NCBI GenBank assembly: GCA_037976565.1
Contig: CP137669.1
Span: 37,412,912 to 37,476,911, forward strand
Direction: 5' to 3'
DNA length: 64,000 nt
From: Mesocentrotus franciscanus
Taxonomy: Eukaryota; Echinodermata; Echinoidea; Camarodonta; Strongylocentrotidae
The notes under the pieces were generated by a model, which searched no databases, was not told the origin of the DNA, and saw only the letters and a list, made by a program, of their open reading frames with translations. Below are positions 25,132 to 36,520 of this stretch, piece after piece (positions within the stretch are counted from its first letter, which is position 1; each line of letters begins with the position of its first letter). The position numbers and the translations under genes are program-made.

Positions 25132-25346
25132 AGGGACAGAGAAGGAGAGACGGGAAATGCAAGGAAAATGAAAGGCAAACTAGATGTGTGTAGGAATTGC
25201 ACATAATGCAATTATTTGTTTCCTAATTTTGAAAGCCAACATATAAAATGAATGAAGCAAAAAGAGAGAGAGAGAGAGAGCGAGTGTGAGAGAGAGAGGG
25301 GGCAAGGGGTGGGAGAGAGGAAGAGAAAGAGAAAGGGGGAGGGGGA
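25082..25346. repeat. (GA)n purine tracts
   Basis: Two GA runs (about 25096-25130 and 25264-25305) separated by AT-rich sequence and followed by a G-rich purine stretch. Confidence 0.85.
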
Positions 25347-25827
25347 TTATAGAAATCAATGAAATATAAAATCAGATTAATGTTCTCACTATTTTCACAC
25401 AGATGTATCGAACATCGTCTAAGCCTTTTGCATGAAATGAAAACAAAATAATATTCAGCTTTTTTTTTAATATTCTGATTCTATTAAGATATTAACATTG
25501 AATTGGGAATCGGTGAAATATTCAGACCTGGAAAAGAAGTTACCATGAACAACTCTTCAAAACCAGAGTAACCAGTAAAATTTTGCTTTTTAAGTACATG
25601 TACATGTATATGTTTTTCTGCAATTTGAACAACAAACTTTAATGCATACCAGGGTAATGTTTTTTTGATGCTGCAGAAAATATTTCTCACTGTAGTAAAT
25701 ACTATTTTTTTAAAGGGGGGATTTAAGTTTGGCCGTATTGATATATGAAATTATGAAGCACCAAATTGCTGACACAGTTAGAGTAGGAAGAAGGTGTTTG
25801 TGAGGTGATAAAATTGGATAACAACTG

Positions 25828-26600
25828 AATCAGAGCTAGGTCAACTTGTCCAAAACAGTGGCACCCTTTTGGTGTCAGGATTCTTGCCCTGTTCATACAT
25901 GACGTGGTCAACCTCCTTATAAAACTGCTGTGCCAAAATAAAATTAATCAGAGCTAGGTCAACTCGTCCAAAACAGTTGCAGCCTTTTGGTGTCATGATT
26001 CTTGATTCTTGATTGTCATGATTGCCGTGTTCATATATGAAGTGGTCAACCGCCTTATAAAACTGCTGTGCCGAAATAAAATTAATCAGAGCTAGGTCAA
26101 CTCGTCCAAAACAGTGGCACCCTTTTGGTGTCATGATTCTTCCTTCTTGCCTTGTTCATACATGAAGTGGTCAACCGCCTTATAAAACTGCTGTGCCGAA
26201 ATAAAATTAATCAGAGCTAGGTCAACTTGTCCAAAACAGTTGCAGCCTTTTGGTGTCATGATTCTTGATTCTTGATTGTCATGATTGCCGTGTTCATAGA
26301 TGAAGTGGTCAACCGCCTTATAAAACTGCTGTGCCAAAATAAAATGAATCAGAGCTAGGTCAACTCGTCCAAAACAGTGGCACCCTTTTGGTGTCATGAT
26401 TCTTCCTTCTTGCCTTGTTCATACATGAAGTGGTCAACCGCCTTATAAAACTGCTGTGCCAAAATAAAATGAATCAGAGCTAGGTCAACTCGTCCAAAAC
26501 AGTGGCACCCTTTTGGTGTCATGATTCTTCCTTCTTGCCTTGTTCATACATGAAGTGGTCAACCGCCTTATAAAACTGCTGTGCCAAAATAACAGGAATC
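25828..26600. repeat. Tandem array, ~125/138 bp units
   Basis: Six units start at AATCAGAGC: 25828, 25946, 26084, 26209, 26347 and 26472, with a broken seventh start at 26597. Unit lengths are 118, 138, 125, 138, 125 and 125. The 138 bp form differs by a block reading CTTGATTCTTGATTGTCATG where the 125 bp form has CTTCCTTCTTGCCTTG. Minus-strand ORFs (25841-26134, 26131-26397) repeat MTPKGCHCFG because of the array, but unit lengths are not consistently multiples of three, so I do not call a protein. Confidence 0.9.
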
Positions 26601-27143
26601 AGAGCATAGTGGGCTTCACATTTCTGTATTTTACATCTAGATACATTTCATTAAGAATGCTAAAAGTCGGTTGTGCTCAGCTTGTTTTGTTAAACCTCCA
26701 ACTGCCATTCATATGAAAATGAAATATTTTAATTTGGTTCTGGTGTGTTTTATAAAGTGGTTTACGGAGTCGTGTCTGAATGAGTCTCATTGATGTCATG
26801 ATATTACCCTTTTACTTCTCAAATGGTTATGCACATGTAAGCTGCATCCTACATTTTCTTGCTGACTATTCGAAGGTGATGTGGAGCAGAGTAAAGGTCT
26901 TCTGACGTGACAGGATTTTTTTTTTTCTTCAAATATATGCAGGGATATTAGTTAGAGAATACTTAGATGTATATTCATGACAATGTTGTAAGTAACACAG
27001 TAATGAAAAATAGACCAACAAATTTTCTTCCAATGACTACATGGTTTAAATAAGTTTAATGGGTAAAATGTTGTGGGTTTAATGGGATGACTATATTGGG
27101 ATTTGGGATAGGCATCCAGACTGTAAGTGAAGAGTTGGTTCAA
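26601..27143. other. Intronic, no gene seen
   Basis: Unique AT-rich sequence after the tandem array; nothing recognised. Confidence 0.5.
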
Positions 27144-27146
27144 AAG

Positions 27147-27382
27147 GCAGAAGGGCGTTAGCTCGAATATCAGGTAAAAAATGAGGCGCCAAGCAGAAGG
27201 GCGTTAGCACTAAATCGCCTCAAACTTTTATAAAACTGATTTATTTCCGAACAAAATTTGTGGCCGTGTTCTACTTTAACAATTTTCGGAACAGAAAGCA
27301 GTTTAAATATAAAACAAATCTTTAAATGCGAATAATTCGAAAAGTTGTTTTCGAGTCGCTCGTGCGCTAACGCCCTTCTACC
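27147..27382. mobile_element. Longer member of the AGAAGGGCGTTA palindrome family
   Basis: The left arm GCAGAAGGGCGTTAGC is present twice (27147 and 27193), and the right arm GCTAACGCCCTTCT lies at 27366-27379. The interior of about 160 bp is AT-rich and unrelated to the short copies, so this is either an expanded element or a palindrome with an insertion. Confidence 0.5.
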
Positions 27383-27622
27383 AGCGGTGCGACGAATTGG
27401 GCAATAGGGAACTTCTTATCACTCTCAAAGGTGACATCAGTATATAAATGGGTTATAAAACATTGATATATTTCTATTTTTGTGGTTTGGTTGTTTTTGT
27501 TGTTTTGTTGTTTTTGTAAACATATGCCCCAGTTAAGTTTCATTGAAGAATAGTCCTCCAAATTATGGACCCACTTTAACTACATAATGAGAGAGAAGAG
27601 ATTCAAGAAAGTATGATTAATT

Positions 27623-27624
27623 AA

Positions 27625-27664
<40 letters not shown>
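27623..27664. repeat. (TA)n microsatellite
   Basis: Two AT runs separated by GT; perfect dinucleotide repetition. Confidence 0.9.
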
Positions 27665-27665
<1 letters not shown>

Positions 27666-28362
27666 AATGGGAGAGAAGAGATGAAACAAAGTAAGATAAA
27701 TGAAAAACAAGCAAACAAAAAATAAAAGAACAACTACAGAAGGAGGGAGAATAAATGCAAGAAAGCATGATTAATGAAAAAACAAAGAACACAACAAGGT
27801 CTACAAAAGGATAGAGAAGAGATACATGTACAAGGAAGTATGATGAATGGAAAAAAACACACCCAAAACTACTGAAATCAAGAAAAGAGATACTGTACAT
27901 GTATGCAAAGTATGATTATTGAAACAATACAGACAGAACATCAGTGACAAGACTGATCTGCAGAGAGGATATAAGATTGATGATAGAAAATTAGATTATG
28001 CACTTCAGTATGTTTATTCTCAATCTTGAGCTCTAAATCCAGGCCTCACTCATTTGACTACAATCAAGAGTGTAATTTGTTTTTCTATTCCTTGACACGG
28101 TTACGAACCCCTCTCCAAAGAGATGAGCATTTTATGCAATCTCATGCATAATGCTCAAGAACAAAGAATTACATCAATATTGCCGGTGTGCTAAGTCCAC
28201 AAAAACCAATGACGTCAGTCTGTTGCAGGCAGCAAAGATCTAGAATACCTCAAGATTAAAGTTTCCTAGCATGCAGATGGCTTTTTCATCTCAGCCCCAT
28301 TACCGCATTTGTTATGATTTGTATTTTTGAGTGTGAAAGGATTTAGAAGAAGATTTATTGGT

Positions 28363-28433
28363 AGCCAGATGAGAAGGGCATTATACTCTGTCTTAAGTGG
28401 TATGGGTTAACGCCCTTCTGACTCTTGAGGAGA
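28363..28433. repeat. Short palindrome-family copy
   Basis: AGCCAGATGAGAAGGGCATT at the left and TTAACGCCCTTCTGACTCTT at the right form inverted arms around a loop of about 25 bp. Confidence 0.6.
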
Positions 28434-29873
28434 TATTTTGAGGTACCCTGTAAGGCCATTTTTTTTTTTTTTTTTTTTTTCTTTAATGAAAAAACACGAA
28501 AAACATACTGCTAAAATTATCTTTTTCAGAAAAAAAAAAAAATTGAAAAAAAAAGATGGCGGCCATCTTGAAAAATAGCCCAGCCGGACATCTTGGCAAA
28601 TGTGCCGGGAAGGCATTATGGAAAAAAAAGGGGGGCCTCCTCCTTCCTTTTTTTCAAAAAGGCAGGACGCTAAACATGTTTCTTTTTTATTTGGCCTAAA
28701 CTGATTTGGTAGAATTCATTTACAATAGAATGTATGGAGAATGAGAAGGGTCTGAACTCTGAAGTTTGGGGCAATATTGAGTTATTCATGTCACTTTATA
28801 AGTCTTAATCTTCTTTTCATGATGCCAGTATTTTATGTTTTATATTATATATTATATTTTCAAATCATAAGACTCTCTATTAAGGTGATATTGAATACAA
28901 TTATCATTCTACAAAGAAATACATAGAAAATGCTTTTGACAAACAAAAAGAATGTCTGACATATCTTTCAAACACATTCTTCATCATCTATTTCTAGCAC
29001 TATCAGCAAAAACTTCTAGCACAAGTTATGTTTCTAAAGCTGTTTGGATTCTCTTCATCAGTTGTTTTTTGCAACAACAAAACATATTTTTATGACTCAA
29101 TAAAATATCATTTTTCGTTAGAAAGCATTTGTTAAAAAGATAGCATGATTTGTTGACCCTGTAGTGTTTGTGTATCCTCATGTGTTAATATATACGGTAG
29201 TTGGATTCAGCAACACCATAACAAAACTTGCTAGAATGAAAAACACATAAATAGATCTTCACATTTTTGGGCCTGTTAAAATTTTTTTTTCAAACGTTAT
29301 ATTTGAAAGGTAAAATCTATCCTTCACTTGTAACATTTCAAATGTGATTTTTTTTTGTTTCCTCAAGGGATATTTTTGGGGAAAAAGAGCAATCTGAGAA
29401 GGAATTTGTTTACCTTTAACATTTCCTCCGACAAAGAAAATCTCACGACTCTCTTCACCGCAAACAGCTGCCCGATGATATGGGGCTTACAAACAAGGGA
29501 TAATTATTGATTAAGATGGACCGGTGGTGGTCTGCTCTAGGCATTTCTTTACACCTCTGTGTCTTCCAAAATAGTGTATGGGATTGGATTACTTGTGTTA
29601 TCAGAAGTTTGCATCATGTATGAAGACAGAGTGCCGGTATTATCCATGCACTTTTCAAAATGGCAGAGAAAAATTTCTATGGCAATGCAGGTGTTTTTTT
29701 TTCTTCTTCTTCAAACACTTTCATGCCATGCCGTTGGTGGCAAATCCTGCCCAAGAATGTTAGTGATGATGAACGGGATGTTTCAGCTGAGCATTGATTG
29801 TTCTTTCATGCCAAAATGAAAGCAGTACAAATATTATGAAGATTGTTCACATAGGAGAGAGTGCACTGCAAAA
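28434..29873. other. Intronic, no gene seen
   Basis: Begins with T and A homopolymer runs (28459-28480 and 28530-28555), followed by AT-rich unique-looking sequence. Nothing else was recognised. Confidence 0.5.
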
Positions 29874-30775
29874 ACCAGGGTGTTAAATTTCTAACACCAG
29901 TATGGTATTGAATTTTTTTGACACCATTGGTGTTATTTTTAACACCGGTCAGATTTAAGCATGCATTAATAATTACTGGGTGTTAAGTAACATGGTGTTG
30001 TTTTATGCTTGGTGTTGAAAGTATCATCACGTGATTTCGTTTAAGGTGGTTGATTGGTCGAATAAGTTTTCACAAAGTGTACGCGTGCTTAATGATTACT
30101 TTACACGTGTTCACAGAAAATACATTTATCATGATTTGTTAAGCAAATTATGACAATGCACATCAATTTTGTGATTTGTATTTTCCTTTGGCAATTATTG
30201 ACCAATAGATTATATGTCCGATCTTGTTACAATTATATTAACGTTTTAGCAATAGATATATTGATTATATGATTACTAACCAAGAAACAACATGCATGTT
30301 TATTATATATATATGTGTACCAGCCTGTACCACATACATGTTAATCTTGAATTTACTTCAAATGATCTATGTGATGGAGTTAATGCAATGGAGATTAGAA
30401 TATACCTATTGGTGGACAGTTGCCAACATCGATTATGAATTATCAGTTTACCACTGGTTCCTCTACCCTGGTCGATAATGGTCGATAATAGGGAATATGG
30501 AATGTGGGACCATTAGACATACATAGAAAAATCTCTAATGGATCAACAAGAATATAAACACCAAAAGTGGAATTGAATTTGTTATGATTCCAGATATTGG
30601 TGTTAATCTACACCAGTAGGAGTTGTCAAATATTAACACCAAAAGTGGAATTGAAATTATCTAATTCCAGAAAATGGTGTTAAGTAACACCAGAGGAGTT
30701 GCACGATATAGATACCAAGAAAGTGTTAAATTTAACACCCTTGGTGTTAAATTTAACACTCTGGTTTTTGCAGTG
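29874..30775. mobile_element. 902 bp element, CACTGCAAAAAC ends, GGTGTTAA-rich
   Basis: The ends are CACTGCAAAAACCAG and the inverted CTGGTTTTTGCAGTG. Just inside both, GGTGTTAAATTT / AAATTTAACACC blocks repeat in direct and inverted form. A unit AACACCAAAAGTGGAATTGA occurs twice near the right end (about 30558 and 30634). No target duplication was identified and no transposase is encoded; superfamily unassigned. Confidence 0.7.
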
Positions 30776-31139
30776 TGTACATGTGTTCGCTCAATGCAGC
30801 AGTTCAAAAAAAGAATGAAAATTCACAATTTGACACTTGAAGGTGAATGTCCCATAATCTTTGGTTTGCAAACCCAGTGGCACAAAAGGGGCTAAAGAGG
30901 TTCAAAATCTCTGCAAGCTTTCATGTTCCAATGGAAAGGAAAAGTAGAACATTCAAATTATGCAGATGAACAGATAGAATATGAATGTGAGCTGATAGCG
31001 CCCTTAAATTAAAAGTTTTTGAAATCCTGTTCATTAAGTTGATTTCTAATTTTAGCTATATTTTTGTAAACAATTCCACTCTTAGATTGCCTCAAAATCA
31101 GAGAAAGTGGCTCTGAAGACATTAACAGGCTATATTTAG

Positions 31140-33465
31140 GGTCGGACGTACATTGTACGTCCTTTTGCCTTATGAATATTCACAGCTCTGTTAATCAATG
31201 TCACGTTCACTTTGTGTGCTAATGAGAGAGCAATCTAATAGGCATCCCATAGCAAATACCTGATGACAAGAAAGCACACAGATTATCTTCTTCCATAATG
31301 GCTGGCCAGCCGGGCTGGCGGGCTTCCCATCATCATTAGATAATTGTCTAGGTAAATTTGCCTTTATTCCAACGTCTGGGATAATGGACCTCACATCCTC
31401 TGATGGTTCATTGACTGATTGTTGGATGGTAGTCGCGTGTATGAAAGTAAAAGCGTATGAAAAATTTGATGTATACATTGATAGAAGCATTAATCATGAT
31501 AATCGATAGTTGAGTAAACATTGCGTCCTTGTTTAAAGTCCTTAGATATGATGTATGCCAGAAATCTTCCTTAATCTGCCTTTATTCAATGGTGTTGATT
31601 GGAAGAGGGGGAGGAAGCAAGAGAGAGAGAAGGGAGAGAGAAAGGGAGAGTGGGAAAATTAATTTCCAATCATTTGGTGGAGAGTATTTTCTGAAGGAGA
31701 TGGGAAATGTCAATGGTGCGTTAATCAATGATGGTGGCAGCAGTTTATTAGCGTGGCTGTAACGGTTGGTGTGCGGCGGGGATCAGGGATTGGTTGCTTT
31801 TCATCGCCCGGCAACTGTAGCTGCATGAGTGGCCAAGACCAACTGCGCTCCAATATCGAGTCATATTTCTAGCTGAGCTATTTGTAGTGTAGTCAACTAT
31901 TATTTCTATTTTTTATTTTGGTGAGAGGAAACGAGCAGCGGGAAAACAGGGAGTGGAGAGGATACCGGTAATAACAAACAATACTCATGAGCTAATGATG
32001 GAGTGATGATACTGGCGTCGGGCAAAAAGAGATAGCAAAAAAAAAGTTGCGGTCTTGGGAATGGTGATGATGGTTGATGAGTATACAAGGGTCTGCGGTA
32101 TGACACCTATCATCCATCATGAATTCAGTTGCCAGAGCTCCCTTCCTTGTAGGTGTTGAATGGCACATAGCTCGCTGTTATTAACACATGTTGTAATTTC
32201 ACCTGCACCTCCATAACCACCAGCTCTTCTCGCGTCGCGTTCTTCGATCATATAAAGTGATGCTCTTTTACAGTGTTTTTTAATTCTTTTTTTTTTACTT
32301 GGATTCATGGTCATCACATTTCTCTGTGTTTCATGTTCTGGTTTCATTTCATTTTTGTTCTCATGGAAAGAGTTTGATGGTACCAGGGTTAACATTTTGA
32401 ATGATAGCTGTAAGTCGAGAGGTCGTTAAGCTGGTGCCTACGGATCGCCGAATTAGGGTCAGGAGGGATTGGATTGAAACTCTTCTACAAATTGAAAACG
32501 CTTTTCCTTGACTGGTTTCAGTGTGTTGCAAAGCCCTAAATACCAGCAGGAAGTCGATTACAGATGATGTGCTCTTAAGAGGAGAGAGCAAAGTGCATTG
32601 ATACGTAGGCCTTCATCACAAACAGGATATACAATTCTAATGCCATCATCGCTCTGAAATTAGATTACCAGAATCTAAAAGTGAACCTCTCTTGCTGTTT
32701 GGATACAGGCAATGGAAATGGAATAGAGTGTTTATATGATTGGCGGTGTCTAGTGTTTCTCAGCAGAAGTTACGCACATGACTTGCTCCAGGCGGACCAT
32801 CTTACATTAATAGCTGAAATGAAGACGGAATGACAGAGTTCGCATAGTTCAGAAGCAAGTATCCTGGGGGTATGTTTTTGAAGAGTCAATTGTAGACAGC
32901 AGATGTGGAGACTTGTTCGAAACGACGACACCTCAGGGGGGTTGCCCCGTGCTTTCTAGTTCCGATATCTGCATGGTCGCCGAATATGTATGAGTCTCTG
33001 TGCTTCACAAGTGGAACACGTTTTAAGGGGGTCCCAACCCCGGCCCCGTGCCTTCCTTTCTGATTTGAGTTTATTTTCTCATGCTCATAATCGGACGCAA
33101 CTCTCATTGTCTTCTGAGGAAATTTCTGTCATCATGAATCATGTGCAAGTGGATTTATGATACAAATTTGTCAATGGCTATTCTGTGTGACAGAATATCA
33201 TTGTATGGCTGCTTAAGTACAAAGTCAGGGCCCAGTTATCAATGGAATATAAACTGGATAACGTGTACGTCGTGAAGATCGCTTATCTTTTGCATTGTTG
33301 ACACATTTTACTCATGAAGTATGGAGTCAGATGTAGCCCATTTATGATAGCAAGAATATTTGTAACCGCAGAGCTGTTACACAGTGCAGACTGATTCATT
33401 TCTAGAATCTTCACCAGTGCCTTAGAAAGCTACACTACCAGAGAGTGTGGCTCTGTATTTTTTAG
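31140..33465. other. Unique, higher-GC stretch; possible regulatory region
   Basis: Compared with its surroundings this stretch is less repetitive, higher in GC and free of identifiable transposons, apart from a GA patch at 31618-31655. It leads directly to the candidate exon at 33506. These properties suggest constrained non-coding DNA or a promoter region, but no specific site or core promoter was identified. ORFs here (31191-31490, 32117-32395, 32886-33107, all minus strand) have no recognisable domain. Confidence 0.25.
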
Positions 33466-33505
33466 TAGAAATTTATATATCAAGTTTGGAGTTTGTGAGC
33501 CAAGT

Positions 33506-33652
33506 ATGCCTGAGAACCAGAACCAGACTAAAAATGGACGAGTACCAAAGGGAGGAAACAAAGGGGGAGACAAAGGGGGAGATGGAGAAGGAGGAGAAGA
33601 GGTCCAGGAACAGCAACAACTCAGCCCCATTGAACTGCAATCTCTAGAGGTA
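33506..33652 (+). CDS. Candidate alternative first exon, acidic/Gly-rich
   Basis: The ORF starts MPENQNQTKNGRVPKGGNKG, continues with Gly/Asp/Glu-rich residues and ends EVQEQQQLSPIELQSLE: 49 codons before GAG and a GT at 33653. The frame is open upstream to a TGA at 33392-33394. A pyrimidine-rich TCTGTATTTTTTAG at 33452-33465 could be an acceptor. The exon would end in phase 0, the same as the SNAP-25 exon at 9613-9690, so it could splice to the same downstream exon and replace the N-terminus. Against this, the donor reads GTAATA (no G at +5), composition is biased by a purine run, and the protein is not recognised. It may be an alternative SNAP-25 start, an exon of a nested gene, or chance. 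Confidence 0.3.
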
Positions 33653-34357
33653 ATAACAATGGAATTTTGTAATATTCTGATGTAGGGCTGGATACCTTTA
33701 GGGTACCAGTTCAATGACTACTACCTCCATTCTTTTAAAAAATTTCTTAGTTAAGGAGGAAGTAGTTTATACAAGATTACCATAAATGTATGCAAACATT
33801 CTATACCCATACTCCCCTATCCCCATTTCTTTTTTAAAATCAATTATTTATTTTTTTCAATTGCATTTCGTGCAAAAGAAGCCTTTCACATAATACAACA
33901 CAGAGGACAAGCACAGGAAAATTGCATCGATGTCTCTACAAATATTAGTAGTAATAAACAGGAGCTTACAGGTTCTAGTTATTGAGAGGCAATGTCATTA
34001 AAATGAGGGGGAGGGGGCACTGATCTTAAGAGGTGAATAAAAGGCAAATTAAAAAGGTTTTAGCATACAGGTGGAGGATGTAGGAGGGGTCCTATCATCT
34101 TCTCTCCATGTTTTTTCCTTTTAAAACCTTTTTTGCCTGTATATACCCCCTCTGTAAACCTATACGACTGGAAATGTACTAAACATCAGACTTGTTTCCT
34201 TGTATGCTCTCTATAGTAGATGTGAATACACTATCTCCAGAAGAAGAAAAAAACGGTTGATGTCCCTCCAAAATGCCCACATATCATTAAGTTTTAAAAA
34301 TTCAACTTTTTTGAAAAGAAACTAGAGTTGCTACAATATGTTGAGGTTCAGAGACCT
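33653..34357. other. Intronic, no gene seen
   Basis: AT-rich unique sequence between the candidate exon and the next transposon. No exon was recognised. Confidence 0.5.
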
Positions 34358-34361
34358 TTAA

Positions 34362-35598
34362 AGGCCAGGTTCATTGATTTTGAAATCGACTGAATTTGGT
34401 ATCATTGTAATCAGAACATTACACTGAGTAAAACTATCACATTTGTGTAACTTGTAAATTCGTGCGAAAATTATAAAAGTTGATTAAACTTGACGAAATA
34501 TCACCCCACTCGAGACCCCGAAAACATCGTAAGTCAGCTGATTTTTGAGTGACGTAGCACAATGCACAATTAATACAATGGGCCGCTCAGCTGATCGGTG
34601 CGCGATGCAGTTTGCGTGCAATTCACATGTATTGCATTGACTCTTGAGGACCGTACCCATTCTTACCCAACGTTGTTTACCTTCATCAAAGTCACCCTGA
34701 AAATATCGATATGGACGAAAGCATACTTGATTTGAGTTTTGAGGAGATAGAAGAAGGAAGTACCTCGGACAGCGACAACGACAATGGAGATTTGGGAGAT
34801 CTAGACCTAGAAGAAGATCTGGAAGATTTTGCGAAGTCGATGGACAAGCACAAGCTGTCGGGGCAGCCGCAGTCGCTGCGTATCTACATGAGCCCGCATA
34901 TCACAGCCAGGCCAGCCGGCCCGGCGCTTGATCGAGCTAGCTGTGAATCGCGAACCGGACTGATCTAAGTCTTCTCTCGACTTCCACTTTCCCTATTTAT
35001 CTATCAAAAATCTAAACTAATCGGCCTAATCAGACATTTTCGTAATGAATATTTGGACAATTATATGTAAACTTGTCGCATATTTTGCCCCAGAAGAGTC
35101 GTTAGTTCAGCATGCAAAATGTCCTAGGCACTCCCAGATCCGACACATACACGCTGAGCTGCCCTCAGAATATGTGATTATTTTCCCGATTTTTATGGTC
35201 AAATGTGACGGTAAATAACATAAAAACCGAATACACATTTGTAGAAAGTATTATTTATTCAGTGTATCTCATTCAAAGTGCCTAAAATAAAGGAAATATC
35301 ACAACTGGCGGTAAATATACAAACAACGTTAACCCATATCTAAAAATTGCAATGGGTATCCAACATTGTCCCGAATGTGTGATTGCAGGTTGTTCATAAT
35401 GTGACGTCATTTTATCGCATGTAAATAACGCCGTCATTTCACTTTGTGAGTGGGTTTTGGAAAGGGTATCAAAATTGCAATTAATTTATTCCTCACAATA
35501 GTGAGGGCTTAAAAAGTACTTTAGTCATTTTGTTAATGTTCTCAGCAATCTGTAGAGGTGTGATTTGCCTTTTTTCCAAATTTCAATGAACCTGGCCT
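34362..35598. mobile_element. 1.24 kb TTAA-flanked element (Kolobok-like ends)
   Basis: The ends are AGGCCAGGTTCATTGATTTT and the inverted AAATTTCAATGAACCTGGCC, flanked by TTAA (34358-34361 and 35599-35602). The element has a visibly higher-GC centre and one ORF (34711-34968). AG...CT termini with TTAA favour Kolobok over piggyBac; I assign the superfamily from ends only. Confidence 0.7.
34711..34968 (+). CDS. Small acidic ORF inside the TTAA element, unknown
   Basis: Eighty-five codons beginning MDESILDLSFEEIEEGST, followed by a strongly acidic Ser/Asp/Glu stretch (about residues 18-43), then a basic/proline-containing tail ending RASCESRTGLI. It sits 350 bp inside the left end of the TTAA-flanked element, in the position where a transposase N-terminus would be. 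Acidic N-termini are common in TTAA-using transposases, but no catalytic or DNA-binding motif is visible and the frame stops at 34966-34968. It could be the start of a truncated transposase, a captured exon or a chance ORF. No function is proposed. Confidence 0.35.
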   Translation: MDESILDLSFEEIEEGSTSDSDNDNGDLGDLDLEEDLEDFAKSMDKHKLSGQPQSLRIYMSPHITARPAGPALDRASCESRTGLI

Positions 35599-35603
35599 TT
35601 AAA

Positions 35604-36439
35604 CTCCTCATTTCAACCTTCAGAGTTCATTAGAATGTAAGTAAGAACTGCAAGCAAATATTACACATGCAATTTTGAGAGCCCATCTCTCCATTCTTGT
35701 AAAATATTTTTAAAAAGGACAATCCCTATGTAAATTCTGCATTTGATTGAAATGCTCACCTTCAAATTTGATCAGAGTGAATGTGAAGGTCTGTAATGTA
35801 GTTTACTAATCACATTGTATGGAAAAGATTGGATTTTGACTGAATTATCTAAGGAGGAGAGGAGGGAAATTGCAAAAGAGAAAAGAAATTGGGGGAAGGG
35901 AGCAGTGAGAAGCAAGAAGAAATGGTTTTGAGCTCGCTCACATCAGACCTTGAAATGTGAATAAATCAAATGATAAACGGGTCTACTACATGTATATCTG
36001 CTTGTTTTTTGCAAGCATCATGAATTTGGCACTGATGCGCAAAAACATGTGCATAAGGAAAAAATGTAATACTATTGTGAAAGTCTGACAGTCCTCTGTT
36101 ATACAAAGTGCAAATCTTCCTAATTGAACCAGTTCTCTGGTTTATTCTGTCAAATAACCCCTTCGTTTTAAACAAGGTGCTACTCCCATTGATCATTACA
36201 GCTTGTTTATGACTTACCCACAACTTAAACTAAAGGCAATGCATATACATGTACGTGTAAGCGCACATGTGTGAAGTCTATGATTATTATCGGGTCCGTG
36301 GAGATCAAATTAAAGTTGGGAGAGGTTAAGGAGAGAAGCAGCTGTACATAAATTGATAGAGAGTCAGTAACCATGTAGGAGATCGTACAGAATGCTTCCC
36401 ACTCCATTTACTATTTGACCTATTGTGAACCAATTAGAA
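35604..36439. other. Intronic, no gene seen
   Basis: AT-rich with a purine patch at about 35845-35925. A minus-strand ORF at 35966-36223 has no recognisable domain. Confidence 0.5.
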
Positions 36440-36520
36440 TTCATTCAATTCATTCATTTATTTAATCATGGTTACTCGCTTCAGCCTAAACGGCTGTTTT
36501 CAGAGAGTCCATGAAATGGA
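36440..36520 (-). repeat. Possible LINE 3' end
   Basis: Read on the minus strand this is AACAGCCGTTTAGGCTGAAG (a small hairpin), then GTAACCATGATTAAATAAAT and ATGAATGAATTG. A stem-loop followed by ATGA-type repeats resembles the 3' tail of L2/CR1-type LINEs. No coding part was identified upstream. Confidence 0.35.

Noticed and set aside
25841..26397. Repeat protein with MTPKGCHCFG motif
   Set aside because: The motif recurs because of a DNA tandem array; unit lengths (125 and 138) do not keep one frame through the array.
25828..26600. CRISPR-like array
   Set aside because: Units are contiguous with no unique spacers and lie in a eukaryotic intron.
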